From NCBI GenBank assembly GCA_009103225.1, contig RHPI01002262.1, forward strand, positions 284,080-348,079: a DNA stretch of 64,000 nucleotides, read 5' to 3'. This DNA comes from Chlorokybus atmophyticus. Its lineage: Eukaryota > Streptophyta > Chlorokybophyceae > Chlorokybales > Chlorokybaceae. Below, piece by piece: positions 22,640-34,000 of the stretch; the stretch's first letter is position 1; each line of letters opens with the position of its first letter. The notes below the pieces were generated by a model, which searched no databases, had not been told where the DNA came from, and saw only the letters and a list, made by a program, of their open reading frames with translations. The translations under genes were made by a program, and so were the position numbers.

Positions 22640-24786
22640 TGAGAGGTGGACTTCGCTTCAAAGCACTTGACAGCTTTCAACTGGCGTTACCCCATTGACG
22701 TCTCCCCATGTGAGCTATCAAGCAGGCAAGCAGCTTTGTGGCTCCGCTGCAGCCATGGCAAGCAGCCACCAGTAGCAGCAGTTGTCACTGCACACACACA
22801 ACAAGGCCAACAATGAACTCAAACAGCAACGTACCAAGTGGGTAACACAGCACATCACAATGCATGAACAACCGTAGCTTGCTGAGGTCGCCGCCCGCGC
22901 AATTCGTCCAGCAGGCGCCTTCAAGCTGCCCTCACAGCTTGCCTCTGCGGCGCCCTGCTTGTGCTGCTACAGCTGCTGCGCGTTGCATGTGAGCATGCAT
23001 GCAGCGCGTTCGCCCGCCTGTGGATATTGGGCGCAAGTCGCAGGGCGCGTCACGTCGAGGGACGCATCCACCAAAATGAGAGACAGCGCTGGTATTCCGC
23101 CCACATTGCACCTAGGGCACCTTGTTGTGCAACTCGTGATTGACTCAAACTTGCGAGTCAATCACCAACGTGTCATAGATTGTGACACGTTTGTGTAACT
23201 CACGATGCATTTGCGTGTTAAATGTCATGTGAATCCCACACAACATTCATATAACATTTGATGCGGTATTCATGGCGCTTTAGATATCTTTATTTCAAAA
23301 CAAATAATAATTGCATAACTATTCACACCAACACTCGAAGCGCTTTTATACAAAAGCGAGACATTCTTAATTTAATAGATATGCTAAGAAGGTTGTTAAC
23401 TTATATATATGTACGATCTATGTAGGTCTCTCATAAAACATGAACTGTATGTATTGTATCACATCGATGAATAAATACGCGACGAAGACGAGCTCAGCAT
23501 AACAGACTTTTATTCCATAACAGGCTTATTAAATGTAAATGCGAAATCAGACACTGGTCAACAATTGTCAACTTGTAATGTAATGTTGCACAAGGTGTTG
23601 ATTGGCTTTTTGCAATGCATTGCAAATATAACTCAGAATACATCTTTGCGTGGTGCGTAAATGGGGGGGAGCAAGTTGTCAATCATCACGCAAGCTTTAT
23701 TCTTGTAATTGTACGCTTAAGTTGTACGTGATTCGGCGTTATATGATATATATATGATGTTCGCTTACGCTTGATACTGTATGACCTAACAATAAGCATT
23801 CATGTTGTTTGTATGTGTTATAATATTGATAATGTGGTAAACAACACTTGTATAATATTATTACAATAAACGGCATGATTGTTGATATGCTATTAAATTG
23901 ACCACCAATTGAAGATATCGATTGTATAAATAATTTAAATAATAATAAAGTCTCGTAGCATGTGCAACAAGCATGTTGGATACTTTTTATTTCAAAGTTT
24001 AATGTAATATGCGGCGTTTTAACCGCGTATTGTATTACTGTATATTACTATATGATTACGTTGTTATATGTATACATTGACAGGTGTTACAAACTTGTAA
24101 GTTTTGGTGAAAAGCAGCTTTTTTAACTTAAAGTGAGGGAGCAGTGGCTGTTCCTTCGCTCTCACATTGTGACACATTACGCAAGACAATGCTTATGCCA
24201 TGGAGAGCACTGAAGTATGAAACACGTTTATTGAACTTGTAGTTGAATACCGCAAATGGCGGACTGAACGCCTTGGGTGAAGCAGGCCGGCAAGTTCACA
24301 GCGAAGACCCGCTTATAGCAACCCTGTGAAACCCGGTGAACCAGCAAGCCGGCTAAAAGTCATGTAAAAAAAGCGGCGCTCCCTGTCTTCGAGATTTAGG
24401 GATTTCATAAAATTCCGATCGCCGGTCCAAATCGGCCAAGTTGCACTTCAAAGCCGATTGTGAACGGCGAAACTCATCTCACCTTCACATATGCATAGCC
24501 GACCATTCCAATACGAGGTCATAGTAATCAGCGATTTTAGCTATTCCAACTTTCGCCTTTTCGACTCAGTTAGTATTGTACAATCTTCTGACACTCCGCA
24601 TGTGAACTCGGGTTTACTTACTATGTCCTACACGCATACGACGGAAGCCGCCAATCTCAGTTGACCACGGAACATACACCATTTGAACCATATTCATGAG
24701 GAGCACACTTCGAGCAAATTTCTCGGTGAGCAATTGGTTCAGCAACTCAAACAACGGTGTTCAACAACGCCTAAACTGTTTAATCT
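22640..24786. other. Spacer between helicase and foldback element
   Basis: Up to about 23000 it is moderately GC-rich and could contain 5' exons or the promoter of the helicase. From 23200 it is AT-rich with dense stops. Only the paired hairpins at 23136-23191 stand out. Confidence 0.5.
23136..23191. repeat. Two adjacent perfect hairpins
   Basis: First hairpin: 23136-23146 (gtgattgactc) with 23155-23165, loop 8 nt. Second: 23167-23175 (aacgtgtca) with 23183-23191, loop 7 nt. One nucleotide separates them. The arms of the two are unrelated. Confidence 0.85.
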
Positions 24787-25626
24787 GACTGCGAAAGCGT
24801 TTTCCAGCATTTTGCAAATCGATGGACGGCAAGTTTCACCTTTTCGCGAATCGGATATTCATCGTTCTGCAAGCTGACCGGTGCGAGTTTTGTTCACAAC
24901 AGCTTGCTAGCAACCCGTTATGCACAAAACTCCGTGCACCAAGTGACCGGTGCACCGCCTTTGTCCAGAATAGGTTGCTGACGACCCGTTCTACACAAAA
25001 CTCCATGCACTGGTCAGCTTGCAGAACGACATGCACCGAGCGATTATTCGCAGCAGGCACATTTGCTTTCCAGCTTTTTGCGAACTAAAAGAATGCAAGT
25101 TTTCCTTTTGGCGAATTAGGCATCCATCGTATTGCAAGCTGACCGGTGCACACCGAGTTTTGTCCGCGAAGTTGCCAGCAAACCATTGTGGACAAAAAAA
25201 AACTCCGTGCGTTGGTCAGCTTGCAGAGCAACATGCACCGAGCGACCGGTCAACAATTATCGAGTTCTGTCCAAAACGGGTACCGATAGCAACCTTTGCT
25301 GGACAAAACTTCGTACACGGGTCAGCTCGCTGAACAACATGCACCAGCTGACCGATCAATCGGTGCACCGACAGTTGTCCTGCAGTGTCTTTGCGATTCA
25401 GGCATTCACATGTGCGAGCTGACAGGTGCACCGAGTTCTGTGTTGCTAATAACCCGTTTCGGACAAAACTCCGTGCACCGGTCAGTCGGTTCATCGACTT
25501 TGGTCCAGAACGGGTTGCCAATGCCAGGGGCACCTCGCAGCTCGCAAAACAACGAATGTCCGATTCGCAAGAAGCCTAAACTTGCGTTCTTGGATTTGCG
25601 AAATGCTGAACACCGCTTTCGCAGTC
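24787..25626. mobile_element. Foldback-like element with about 80-bp inverted ends and nested hairpins
   Basis: The left end 24787-24866 and right end 25551-25626 are imperfect reverse complements (gactgcgaaagcg...gcgaatcgga...attc.tcgtt), giving terminal inverted repeats of about 76-80 bp. Inside, a higher-order unit begins at about 24829, 25095 and 25389. It contains imperfect palindromes of the form ggtgcaccgagttttgtcc ... ggacaaaactccgtgcacc, each with a short loop around gttgctagcaac. Five such hairpins are visible at roughly 70-110 bp spacing (near 24880-24945, 24950-25015, 25138-25215, 25248-25322 and 25418-25482). It encodes no transposase, so it would be non-autonomous. No target-site duplication was recognised. 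Confidence 0.72.
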
Positions 25627-25945
25627 CGGCACTCGCAACTTGCCGTCCTCGGGCATCAACGGTAACCTTCTTGTGCTTTTTCAAAAGCGAGAAACACCTG
25701 CCGAGGAGGCAATTAGGGTTTATTGGCCTAGAGCGGCAGCGCTGGCGGCGGCAACGGCACCAACGGCGGCGGCGACGTCGAGGTGGTTGTCTGGAGCATT
25801 GGTGTAATACCTGCTTCTATTTCCTGTGCCTTTGATTTCCACTTACTCCTGCAAGACACCCACATTCCCGATCATTCCTGTCTGATCGCTGCCAGAGACA
25901 AGGCTCTCAACTCCACACAATCACCTCACTCCCTGTCACCGCACC
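25627..25945. promoter_or_regulatory. Upstream region and 5' UTR of UBE2S
   Basis: A short spacer between the foldback element and the UBE2S start codon, with a GGC/GGCGGC-rich stretch at 25735-25785. The promoter is inferred by position only. Confidence 0.35.
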
Positions 25946-27433
25946 ATGGTGGGTCTGACTAATTCTATCTTGCAAACGTGAATTATACTGGTCTGCTTGA
26001 GATGTATGGCATGCTCGAGCCAATGAGTTGTGCTTGGTTCTGCACATTGGTTCTCAACTTACTGAATGGTATGGACTTGCAGTCAGTGTCCAGCAACAGC
26101 AGCGAGGCGCAGCAGTCTCTCACCCCGCACGTGCTGAGCGCCCTGCTAAAGGAGCTGCGCCAGCTCGACAGCAGCCCGCCGGAGGGCGTGAGGGTCATCG
26201 TCAACGAGGAGAATCTGTCCGACATACAGGCAGACCTCACAGGCCCAGGCACGTTCTGTGTTCGCATTTGAGTCAATGCTGGGTTTCTGGGCATGAGCAT
26301 AGTTTTAGAGGTAAGTACAGACACGTGTGTTGACACAGTGTACATGCATCCGCAGCCATACATGCAAGCGCGCATGCGCACATATGCACACGACTCTGCA
26401 CGCTCACTCACGCAGAAAGACATGTGCATGAGTGCGCACACATGCGCGCACTCAAGCACGTGTGTGTGCGTGCATGCGCGCATGCGGTCCCCCACACACA
26501 CTGGCCCGTATGCATCACAATCATGATAGCCGTGAAACCACTTTCGCGGCTATCTGAGAAGCATGTTGTGTGCATCACAGCTGGAACTCCATATGAAGGA
26601 GGCAGGTTCAGAATGAGGCTTGTGCTTGGCGATGACTTCCCGCGCGTACCACCAAAAGGTGTGTATATCGTGTTCTGTGGATGGTACACTGTTTCTCTTA
26701 AATCCTTGTTAAAGGTACGTTCGAACAAAGCTGAACCATTCATATGCACAGGGTATTTTATCACTCGCATCTTCCATCCAAACATCTCCAAAGCCGGCGA
26801 AATCTGCGTCAACACTCTGAAACGAGACTGGAACCCAAGTCTTGGCCTTCGACACGTCCTCATGGTATGCTGCTGTTGTTGTGCCACTCACAAACAGACA
26901 TGCCTAAGAGACTTGCAGTCCAGATTCAGTTAGCAATGTTTATCACACCAAGTCTATGAGTGTGATTGCATTGCAGTCAATCTGCATCCTGACATGATTA
27001 TTGCAAGGCTCCACACGCGCCCATTGCACTGTCTTACAAGCACACATATCATATGCCCACCATACAGTTATGATGCAAGCAAGCAGATTATGTGTAAGCT
27101 TATGGTATACCAATGTATTTTATTTTTTCTTATGGACAGGTGATTAGGTGTCTGCTGATAGAGCCGTTCCCTGAGAGCGCCCTGAACGAGGAGGCCGGGA
27201 AGCTTCTGATGGAGGATTACGAGGGGTACTCTCGGCACGCCAGGCTGATGACTTCCATACATGCGCGTGATCCCAACATCACCTCGTCAAGCAGCGACAA
27301 CAACAGCAGCAGCATGCCACTCACAGTCAACTCTGCCAACATTGTCAATAATAGTGTATCATCGTCAGTGGACCCCAAAGCGCAGGCGCAGAAGACGTCC
27401 ATCGTGAGGAAAAAGAGTCTGCGGAGGCTTTAG
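25946..27433 (+). CDS. UBE2S: Ubiquitin-conjugating enzyme E2 S, 217 aa, five exons
   Basis: APC/C-linked E2 that extends Lys11-type ubiquitin chains. Exons 25946-25948, 26083-26248, 26581-26658, 26752-26864 and 27140-27433 join in phase. The UBC fold is clear: [72 protein letters not shown] with the catalytic Cys, and [18 protein letters not shown]. After the domain comes [20 protein letters not shown] and a Ser/Asn-rich linker. The protein ends KKSLRRL, the LRRL tail by which animal UBE2S docks on the APC/C. Exon 1 contributes only the ATG, immediately followed by gtgggt. The second intron (26249-26580) has a GC donor, shown by the family sequence GPxGTPY being restored across it. Length is close to the human protein (222 aa). 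Confidence 0.95.
26525..26554. repeat. Hairpin, 13-bp arms with one mismatch, 4-nt loop
   Basis: 26525-26537 (gatagccgtgaaa) pairs with 26542-26554 (tttcgcggctatc). It lies 26 nt upstream of the acceptor of the GC-AG intron of UBE2S. Confidence 0.8.
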
Positions 27434-28233
27434 GATGTGTTATGTCAGCCAGTCTCTTTTTTGGCCAGCTGCTACCAATCTGTGCGTCACATTGACGCTA
27501 GGGCGAGGCGTGGACCACGTTGCGTGGTTCATGCCTTGCATGTACAATGCTACTTCACGTGCGAGTGAAAGCAGAGCTCAGCGAAGTTAACATTGGTTGA
27601 TGGCAATCAATCCTGGATGGCGGTGCTGTTGTTTGCGTATGCGCGTGGACGAATGAGGTTGGGTGGGAGCCAGGATGCCAAGTGTGTTTGCTGTTGGTCG
27701 TTGTCTCACTTCAGTTGTACTTGAGTCCATCAAGTTGTAATACATGCATTTAACCTGACTTGGGCTGCGCATGAGGTGCATGTTAGCTGCTGTACTAGTC
27801 GCATCCTGTTCTGATGCGTGGGTTGAACTTGGGCCAAACATCACACAACTCCTGATTTGCTACGATCGCCTTCTGTGTACATGCAGTAGTTCTGCCAGTA
27901 TACATAAGAGTGCAGACAAGCGCACATGTTTCGGAACTGCTTTGCATTCGCAGAACTCGCTGATAAGAAGATGTCGAGCAATGAGAGATCAACACAGCAG
28001 TCCGTTTGACGTGTCATGATGGTACAGCAAGTACGGTACCATTGTGCCGTATGGTACCACTGCAATGATGAAGCCTGGCGTCAGCATTCCCACACTTGAA
28101 CTTATCAGCACGCTTCACTGCTGCAGCAAGGCGGCGGCGGCGGCGGCGTGGTTGCCGATATAAGTGTGGTCACTGCACACAGCGGGTGAAGGGCGGAGAC
28201 TGGCCCAGAGACACACGGCTCGGTGGGTGCGCC
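27434..28233. other. Spacer between UBE2S and the thioesterase gene
   Basis: No coding sequence is supported. Near 28042-28065 there is an 8-bp hairpin (ggtaccat / atggtacc). A (GGC)n stretch lies at 28131-28147, upstream of the next gene. Confidence 0.5.
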
Positions 28234-30421
28234 ATGGGTTCCAGCGTGGCTGCGCTGGAGGCTGCTGGGTGAGTGAGCTATAGCCATCCAGTTGCTGCTG
28301 CAGCTGCTGCTGGTTGTTTGGTGCATGCATGGGCTGTATTTGATTGTTTTCGAGTTGCAACCATCACTGTCACTTGTCAATCCATGAGGTCGATTGCTGC
28401 TCTCATGACCAACAAAGAGTGGTCAGCCAATTCTGAGTCCACTTGAACTGACTTGGGTGTGCATTTGTGATCATAAGTCTCAAGCTTTGAACGTGTGGCT
28501 TCTCGCATTAAGCATTCGTTACTGGAGAACATTAAGCTATATCACTCTCATACACTTGCTATCTGGTGCTTTGTGCTCGTATTGGAGTCAAGACTGTTGC
28601 CTGTTCAGTCAATCCATGTTATGGGCATTACCAGTTACATTACGATTGATACGCACACACATGCACGTTCAAACACTTACTCGCACGCGCATGCGCCAAC
28701 ACACAAGCAAACACAAGCACATACGCACAGGCACACGCGCGCATGTTTGCACGCACACACGCACCCCCAAAGAGCAAACCACCACTGACAAAGTCACAAC
28801 CATCACACCGGTGTGGTGCTGTTGACAATCACACTCATACGCACACACGCACAAGCTCACAAGCCACCCGAACTCTTTCCCCTTCTTCCCACAGCTCATC
28901 CTATCTCTCAGAGCTTCGCGCCGACCCCACACTAATCCCTCTGCGCGAGGCTCCGGGTTGGTCCTGGGCGCCTGAGTTCCAGAGCATGAGTCAGGATGGC
29001 GATGATGATGCGGACGCGAGGGGGCTGCATCGCAGAGCGAAGTTTGTCGGGAGGCAGTTTGTTGGGTCGAGGGGAGGGGAGGGAATCAGCAAAGTGTATT
29101 ACCTGATGCCGGTGGGTTGTGTGCTCGTGTGTGGGTGTGGGTGCTCACATGCACGTGCGCGCGTGCGTGCGTGTATGAGCGTTGGTGTATACGCCTGCGC
29201 AGCTGTGTTGTGCATGTGTATAAGTTCGCGCACATAGCTATGAGTATGTGCATTTGCATGCGTGCGCACTTGCGTATGTATGCACTTGCGAGTGCATGTG
29301 TGTATCAATGCTTGCGCACACACGCATGCGCTGTGCGCATGGCAAGCACTGCGGTTGTGACTGCGCATACGATGTAGAATCCAACTTCTTGGCGGTGCGC
29401 ATGTTCAGTCATGCGCACCGCCAAGTCAGTCATATCAAAGCAAAGTCCCATTCAGGGCGCTTACTGCACATTCGCAACACATTGTCCTAACATTGCCAAC
29501 ACGTCAATACATACACGCAGCGAGCATGACCCATGTCATCAACACTACAGGACACCGCCTTCAGCATAACCCATCTGCATTGCACATCGTCATCACACAT
29601 TGTTGTTCGTTCGTGCGTGCATGCATACATGTATAGATAGCCAACAGAACTAGACAGTTGTAGTGCCTCACAATCATCATCATGACACAGTGCGCATCAT
29701 AGGCTTGCTGCCTGGTCGCAGGACACAGAGTCGTCGCGTGGTGCGATGGTGGCGGCGGCGTTGTTTGGCAGCGGGTGCGAGGGCCCTCCCGGCCACGCGC
29801 ACGGTGGCGCCCTCGCCGCCCTTCTCGACGACCTCATGGGCGCCGCACTTGGTACGCATTGTGTGGTTGGTACTTGTTGTCTGTTTGACAACAAGTTGTG
29901 ATGTGATGTTGTATGTATGTTGAGTTTGTGCATGTTGTGGTCCTCAACCAGGGTCAAGAGGGTATGTTGTACGCACGCGCGAGCTCACCATCAGGTACCG
30001 CCGACCCGTGCCGCTCAACAAGGTATGCGTGACATGTTGGTTGGCCCCAGAATTGTTGCGCAGACAACATTCATACACTGCAACGACGAACACACACCCG
30101 CACTGATGATGTTTCATGTTGGTTTGTGCAATCAGCCGGTGAGGGCGAGGGCGGTGATAGAGAGGCAGGCAGGGAGGGACTTGCATCTGAGCGCGTGGCT
30201 GGAGACCGATGATAAAGAGCGGCGGGAAGAAGAAGACAGCAGCAGACAAGTGCTCACATCGGCTACTGCCATCTTCACGCAGGTAGTGGTGTGCTGGCAT
30301 GGTGTTGTTCCTTGGCTTCTGTGGGAATGAAGGGATTTCAAGTTTTGATTGGGGTCTTTGTGTTGTTTGTGCGTAGGTTGGATCAAAACCGCCCCCACCC
30401 ATACTTTCCTCAAGACTGTAG
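28234..30421 (+). CDS. Hotdog-fold (4HBT/PaaI, THEM4-like) acyl-CoA thioesterase, 214 aa, six exons
   Basis: Likely hydrolyses acyl-CoA thioesters; the substrate cannot be read from sequence. Exons 28234-28268, 28895-29111, 29722-29851, 29952-30022, 30136-30282 and 30377-30421 join in phase with GT-AG introns. Diagnostic residues are in exon 3: CEGPPGHAHGGALAALLDDL, which has the HGG motif and downstream Asp of the 4HBT active site. Exon 4 supplies YVVRTRELTIRYRRPVPLNK, the typical strand after the active helix. Exon 5 continues PVRARAVIERQAGRDLHLSA and ends SATAIFTQ, the usual last strand. The N-terminal 85 residues are unlike the domain (LREAPGWSWAPEFQ, then an acidic DGDDDADARG). The N-terminus is not obviously a targeting peptide. 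Introns 1 and 2 carry CA- or TG-rich repeats. The short last exon is inferred from splice phase. Confidence 0.85.
28650..28862. repeat. Intronic CA-rich degenerate microsatellite
   Basis: Runs of acacac/cgcaca in the first intron of the thioesterase gene; the tract is CA-rich on the sense strand. Confidence 0.7.
29113..29345. repeat. Intronic TG/GCAT-rich degenerate microsatellite
   Basis: It fills the 5' half of the second thioesterase intron and begins right at the donor. It is TG-rich on the sense strand, opposite to the previous intron. Confidence 0.7.
29389..29424. repeat. Perfect hairpin, 15-bp arms, 6-nt loop
   Basis: 29389-29403 (ttggcggtgcgcatg) and 29410-29424 are exact reverse complements around TTCAGT. 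It lies in the second intron of the thioesterase gene. Confidence 0.95.
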
Positions 30422-31008
30422 TGTAGTTGGGTTACAGCTTGTACGTGTATACAGTGTACGTGTGTGAAAACACATCGACGTTTCATTTTCCTCTGTGTAC
30501 CAAAAACAACAACTCGCATTTCCGGAAAGCTTGAGGCTAGGCTACAGGCGCATCTCCAACATTTGCCCATCAGCATTGAAACCAATTAGTGCCCATAACT
30601 GAGTTGTCTGGAAATTGAGGGCCAGATGTTAGAGACACCTGTAAGCTAGCCTGAAGTACTCCCTCAATGTGAATTGTTGTGTTTAGTAACTATCGACGTG
30701 GTGTATCTAGTGAAGGCCTATAGTATGATGGTTTCTGTGAATAGCAATTGACTTCATTGGCTGTGTACCCTTCATGACTATCGAAGACTGCCACTTTAAA
30801 GTGATTTAACTACAACAGGACCCCACCCATCCATTCAGCACACAACACAGCCCAATGTGTCACAACATCCAAGACACTATCACCTTGCACAACAATGCTG
30901 GCAAAGTTTTCAGCACACAATCGACAGAGATCAATTGGTGTTACACTCACGAGCTAAGCAGAAGTACACATATCTACCAAACAAACAACAAGGGACTTGC
31001 AATGGGGA
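30422..31008. other. Convergent spacer
   Basis: The 3' spacer between the thioesterase (+) and PanK-DUF89 (-). No gene or RNA was recognised. It contains a 12-bp palindrome (cactttaaagtg, near 30791). Confidence 0.5.
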
Positions 31009-34000
31009 TCACCGCAAGCCAGCCTCGTATAAACACACGCAATCGTACAACTTGCCGTTAAAGCGCGCGGCCAAACGGTTGTTCTTAATCATCGCCAACT
31101 GCAATGCAAGCGGTTCTTTATCAAATTCCGCAAGAAAAAAGCGACAAGACAACTCATCAACTACTCTGTAAACTTCTCTCTCTCACCTTGAGCGAATCAC
31201 ACGTGAAGCGGGCCTGGAAGTTGGTATGCAGTGCCCGCCCCATGCCTTCCAATACAATCTGCCGAGCGTGTCGCACAGACACAAAAACAGGTAAGTACAT
31301 GTCTTGAACAACGCCAAACCACCGAACCTTGCTGACGTATACTTGTGTTGTTGCTGGCAACACTGTCACAAGAACTGATACAACTCAGTAGCTCAAGACT
31401 AACATGCTGGAGACATTGTACGGTTACCATTAGCTGAGCGATGTGCAGGTGAACGCTGCAGTTTACAAGCTTGAGAGGGCTTTGCACCATGAATGAGGTG
31501 ATAGTAGTGGTACTCTGGTAAGTTGGGGCACGCAAGCGAGCGACAACGTGGGCAACGCTTACCAAATCAACTCCCTGAGCGGCCTCCACAAGCTGCTGGC
31601 TCACGCGTCTCAGGTCGATGCACGGGCTCCCGTGCCCGCTCTCCACCACGCTCAGCCGCCCCGTTGACGTATATTTCTGATTGCTACCGTCGTTGTTGTC
31701 ATCGTGAGTGTGCGGTTGCAAGGCCTGCTTCAGCACTGCATCGCCGGTCGTCTCCACTGCCACCGCCAAGACCTGTCATAAGAACACACGTATTGTGGCT
31801 GAGTGATTGAGGTGAAGACACCGCATTGCAAGGAGAACGGAGAATGCTAAACGTGCACGCAACCAAAGCCGCATGCACACATGCACATACATATGTGGAT
31901 ACGCGCGCACATGCAGATGCCATGATATGCACATGATGCGCGCGCGCACGTACACACGCATGCAGACAAGCATGCACGCGCGCGTGCAAGTAAGGCTCCC
32001 TGCCTGGCGGAGTTCGGCAGCGGTGATGTCATTGAGTGCGGGTTTGGTGTTGGCGACCATAAAGACATGTGCGCCGCGGCGGGCGAGCTCGCGTGCCAAT
32101 GGGAGCATCCCGAGCACCGCGTCCGCCCCGCTGTTGTCCACAAACAGCAACGCCCTGCGTGTACAGGCCGGTCGCCAATCAGCACAATTGAACACACGCA
32201 CACGCAATATGTCAAACACCATACTTCTTGAATGCCGGAGCGTCAGGTGTGCCCGACAGCAACTTTGCGCGAAAGGCCTCAAAATTGTCGATTAGCCACG
32301 GCCGCCTGAGCATCGAGCGCGACTCGCGGTATATCTCCAAAATGGTGCCGGACTTGTACAGTTCAACACAGGCTCGAGAGCCCTGTGCATGCATAAACAG
32401 GTTGAAGTCCAGACCCGTACACACTCACGCGCACGTGTACGCACACACACAAGCGCGCAGACGCGCACATGCACGCTCACGCACACATGCACGCTCACGC
32501 ACACATGCACACTCACACACACATGACATGAACATGCTGTGGAAAACCCTGCAGCATGTTTTACTGCAGTCAAACCGTACCCAGTCAAAGATGTTTCCTG
32601 CTAGGACGCCCTCAATGAGGGCCTGCAGGCGCGCGCCCTCGTCCGCAATCTCATCCAATTCCGCCAGCAGGTCGCTAAGCACCGACAGCGCCGCAGCATT
32701 CTCCCTGTCCTTGACCTACGTTTGGCACATGCATAACCAGGACTGAGCGCAAGCAAAGAGTCTGTCAAGAAGAGGATAGCAAGTGAAAGCGACTCGCATG
32801 TGCACCAGCAACAACTGAACTGCAACTGTCGTTGCCAAGCAAGCAAAGCCAAAACACAAACAGTTGAAACTGTGAGGGCGTACAACACACATGCACGCAC
32901 ATACACATGAACTTGTGCCAGTGCTCCACTTCAAGACTGACAAACAACATGCCATTTGCCCCTCCAACCTGTTTGTAGGCGTCGTGAAAGTTGAAGTCCC
33001 GTAGGCATTCCTCTCTCATCTCCAGCAGCGTGGCGAGTCCGGGGCGTCCGTAGGCTGCGGGTTCGGCGCGCAGGCGTAGGAGGTGTGTCTGGTAGGCCTG
33101 GGCAAAGGCGTTGGCGCGCGTCCTCGCCGCGCCCGTCGTGGCACCGCCCTCGCTCTCCACAGCCTTCTCGATCAGGTTCGGCATGTGCTCTAGCAGAACG
33201 CTGATCCAGTACTCGCGCTCGTCCTTGTCCTCGGCCAGATCCACCGTGTTCGGCTCATAACCCTTCACGCATACACACACTCCATCACACACGCGTATGC
33301 ATGCATGTACACACATATGCATGCACACGTGCACATGCTTGCGCGCATAGGCAAGGCCACAGATAGTGACATACAGTCAAGCAACTTCAATGTGCATGCA
33401 TGCCTGAGGATCGGTGAGGAGTGGGAATGGCCCGAAGCTCGGCACGAGGTGGAGGACGCCAACACTCATGCCGGGCGGGACGGGAATGTTGTTAATGTTA
33501 GGGATGGGCGCGACGGGGTGAAGCGGGGGGAGTGCGGCGGCAACATCACCTTTAGGAGACTGCATGCGTGAAGAAGTACATCAAGACCTTGGTTGTAGCA
33601 GCATGATGTATGTTTAACCAACAAAGCCACATTGTCTCCCACACAAGCAGAGAGGGATTGCACACACACATGCGCGTGCACACAGGCATTCTTTTGACCC
33701 ACCGTGACTGCTTTAGCCTGAGGTTGCTTTGCGTGCTGGTCATTGAGCCCGCCTTGAACAAACTTTTCCACCCACGAGACCTTCTGCGCGGCGGCCGCAG
33801 CCGATACATTAACGGGCGGCGTGCCCACGTTCTCCGCTTCGCTCACGCCCACCCCATCGACGAGCGGGAATCGTTCGATGAGTTGCGCGGATGACGTGTG
33901 CACGAGCTCAGACGTGACATCGTCCTCGTAGGCAAGGAACGCCCCCAAAGCGCCCAGGAAGCCCTCGTGACGCAGGAACGTCGCCTTCATCGTGGACTTG

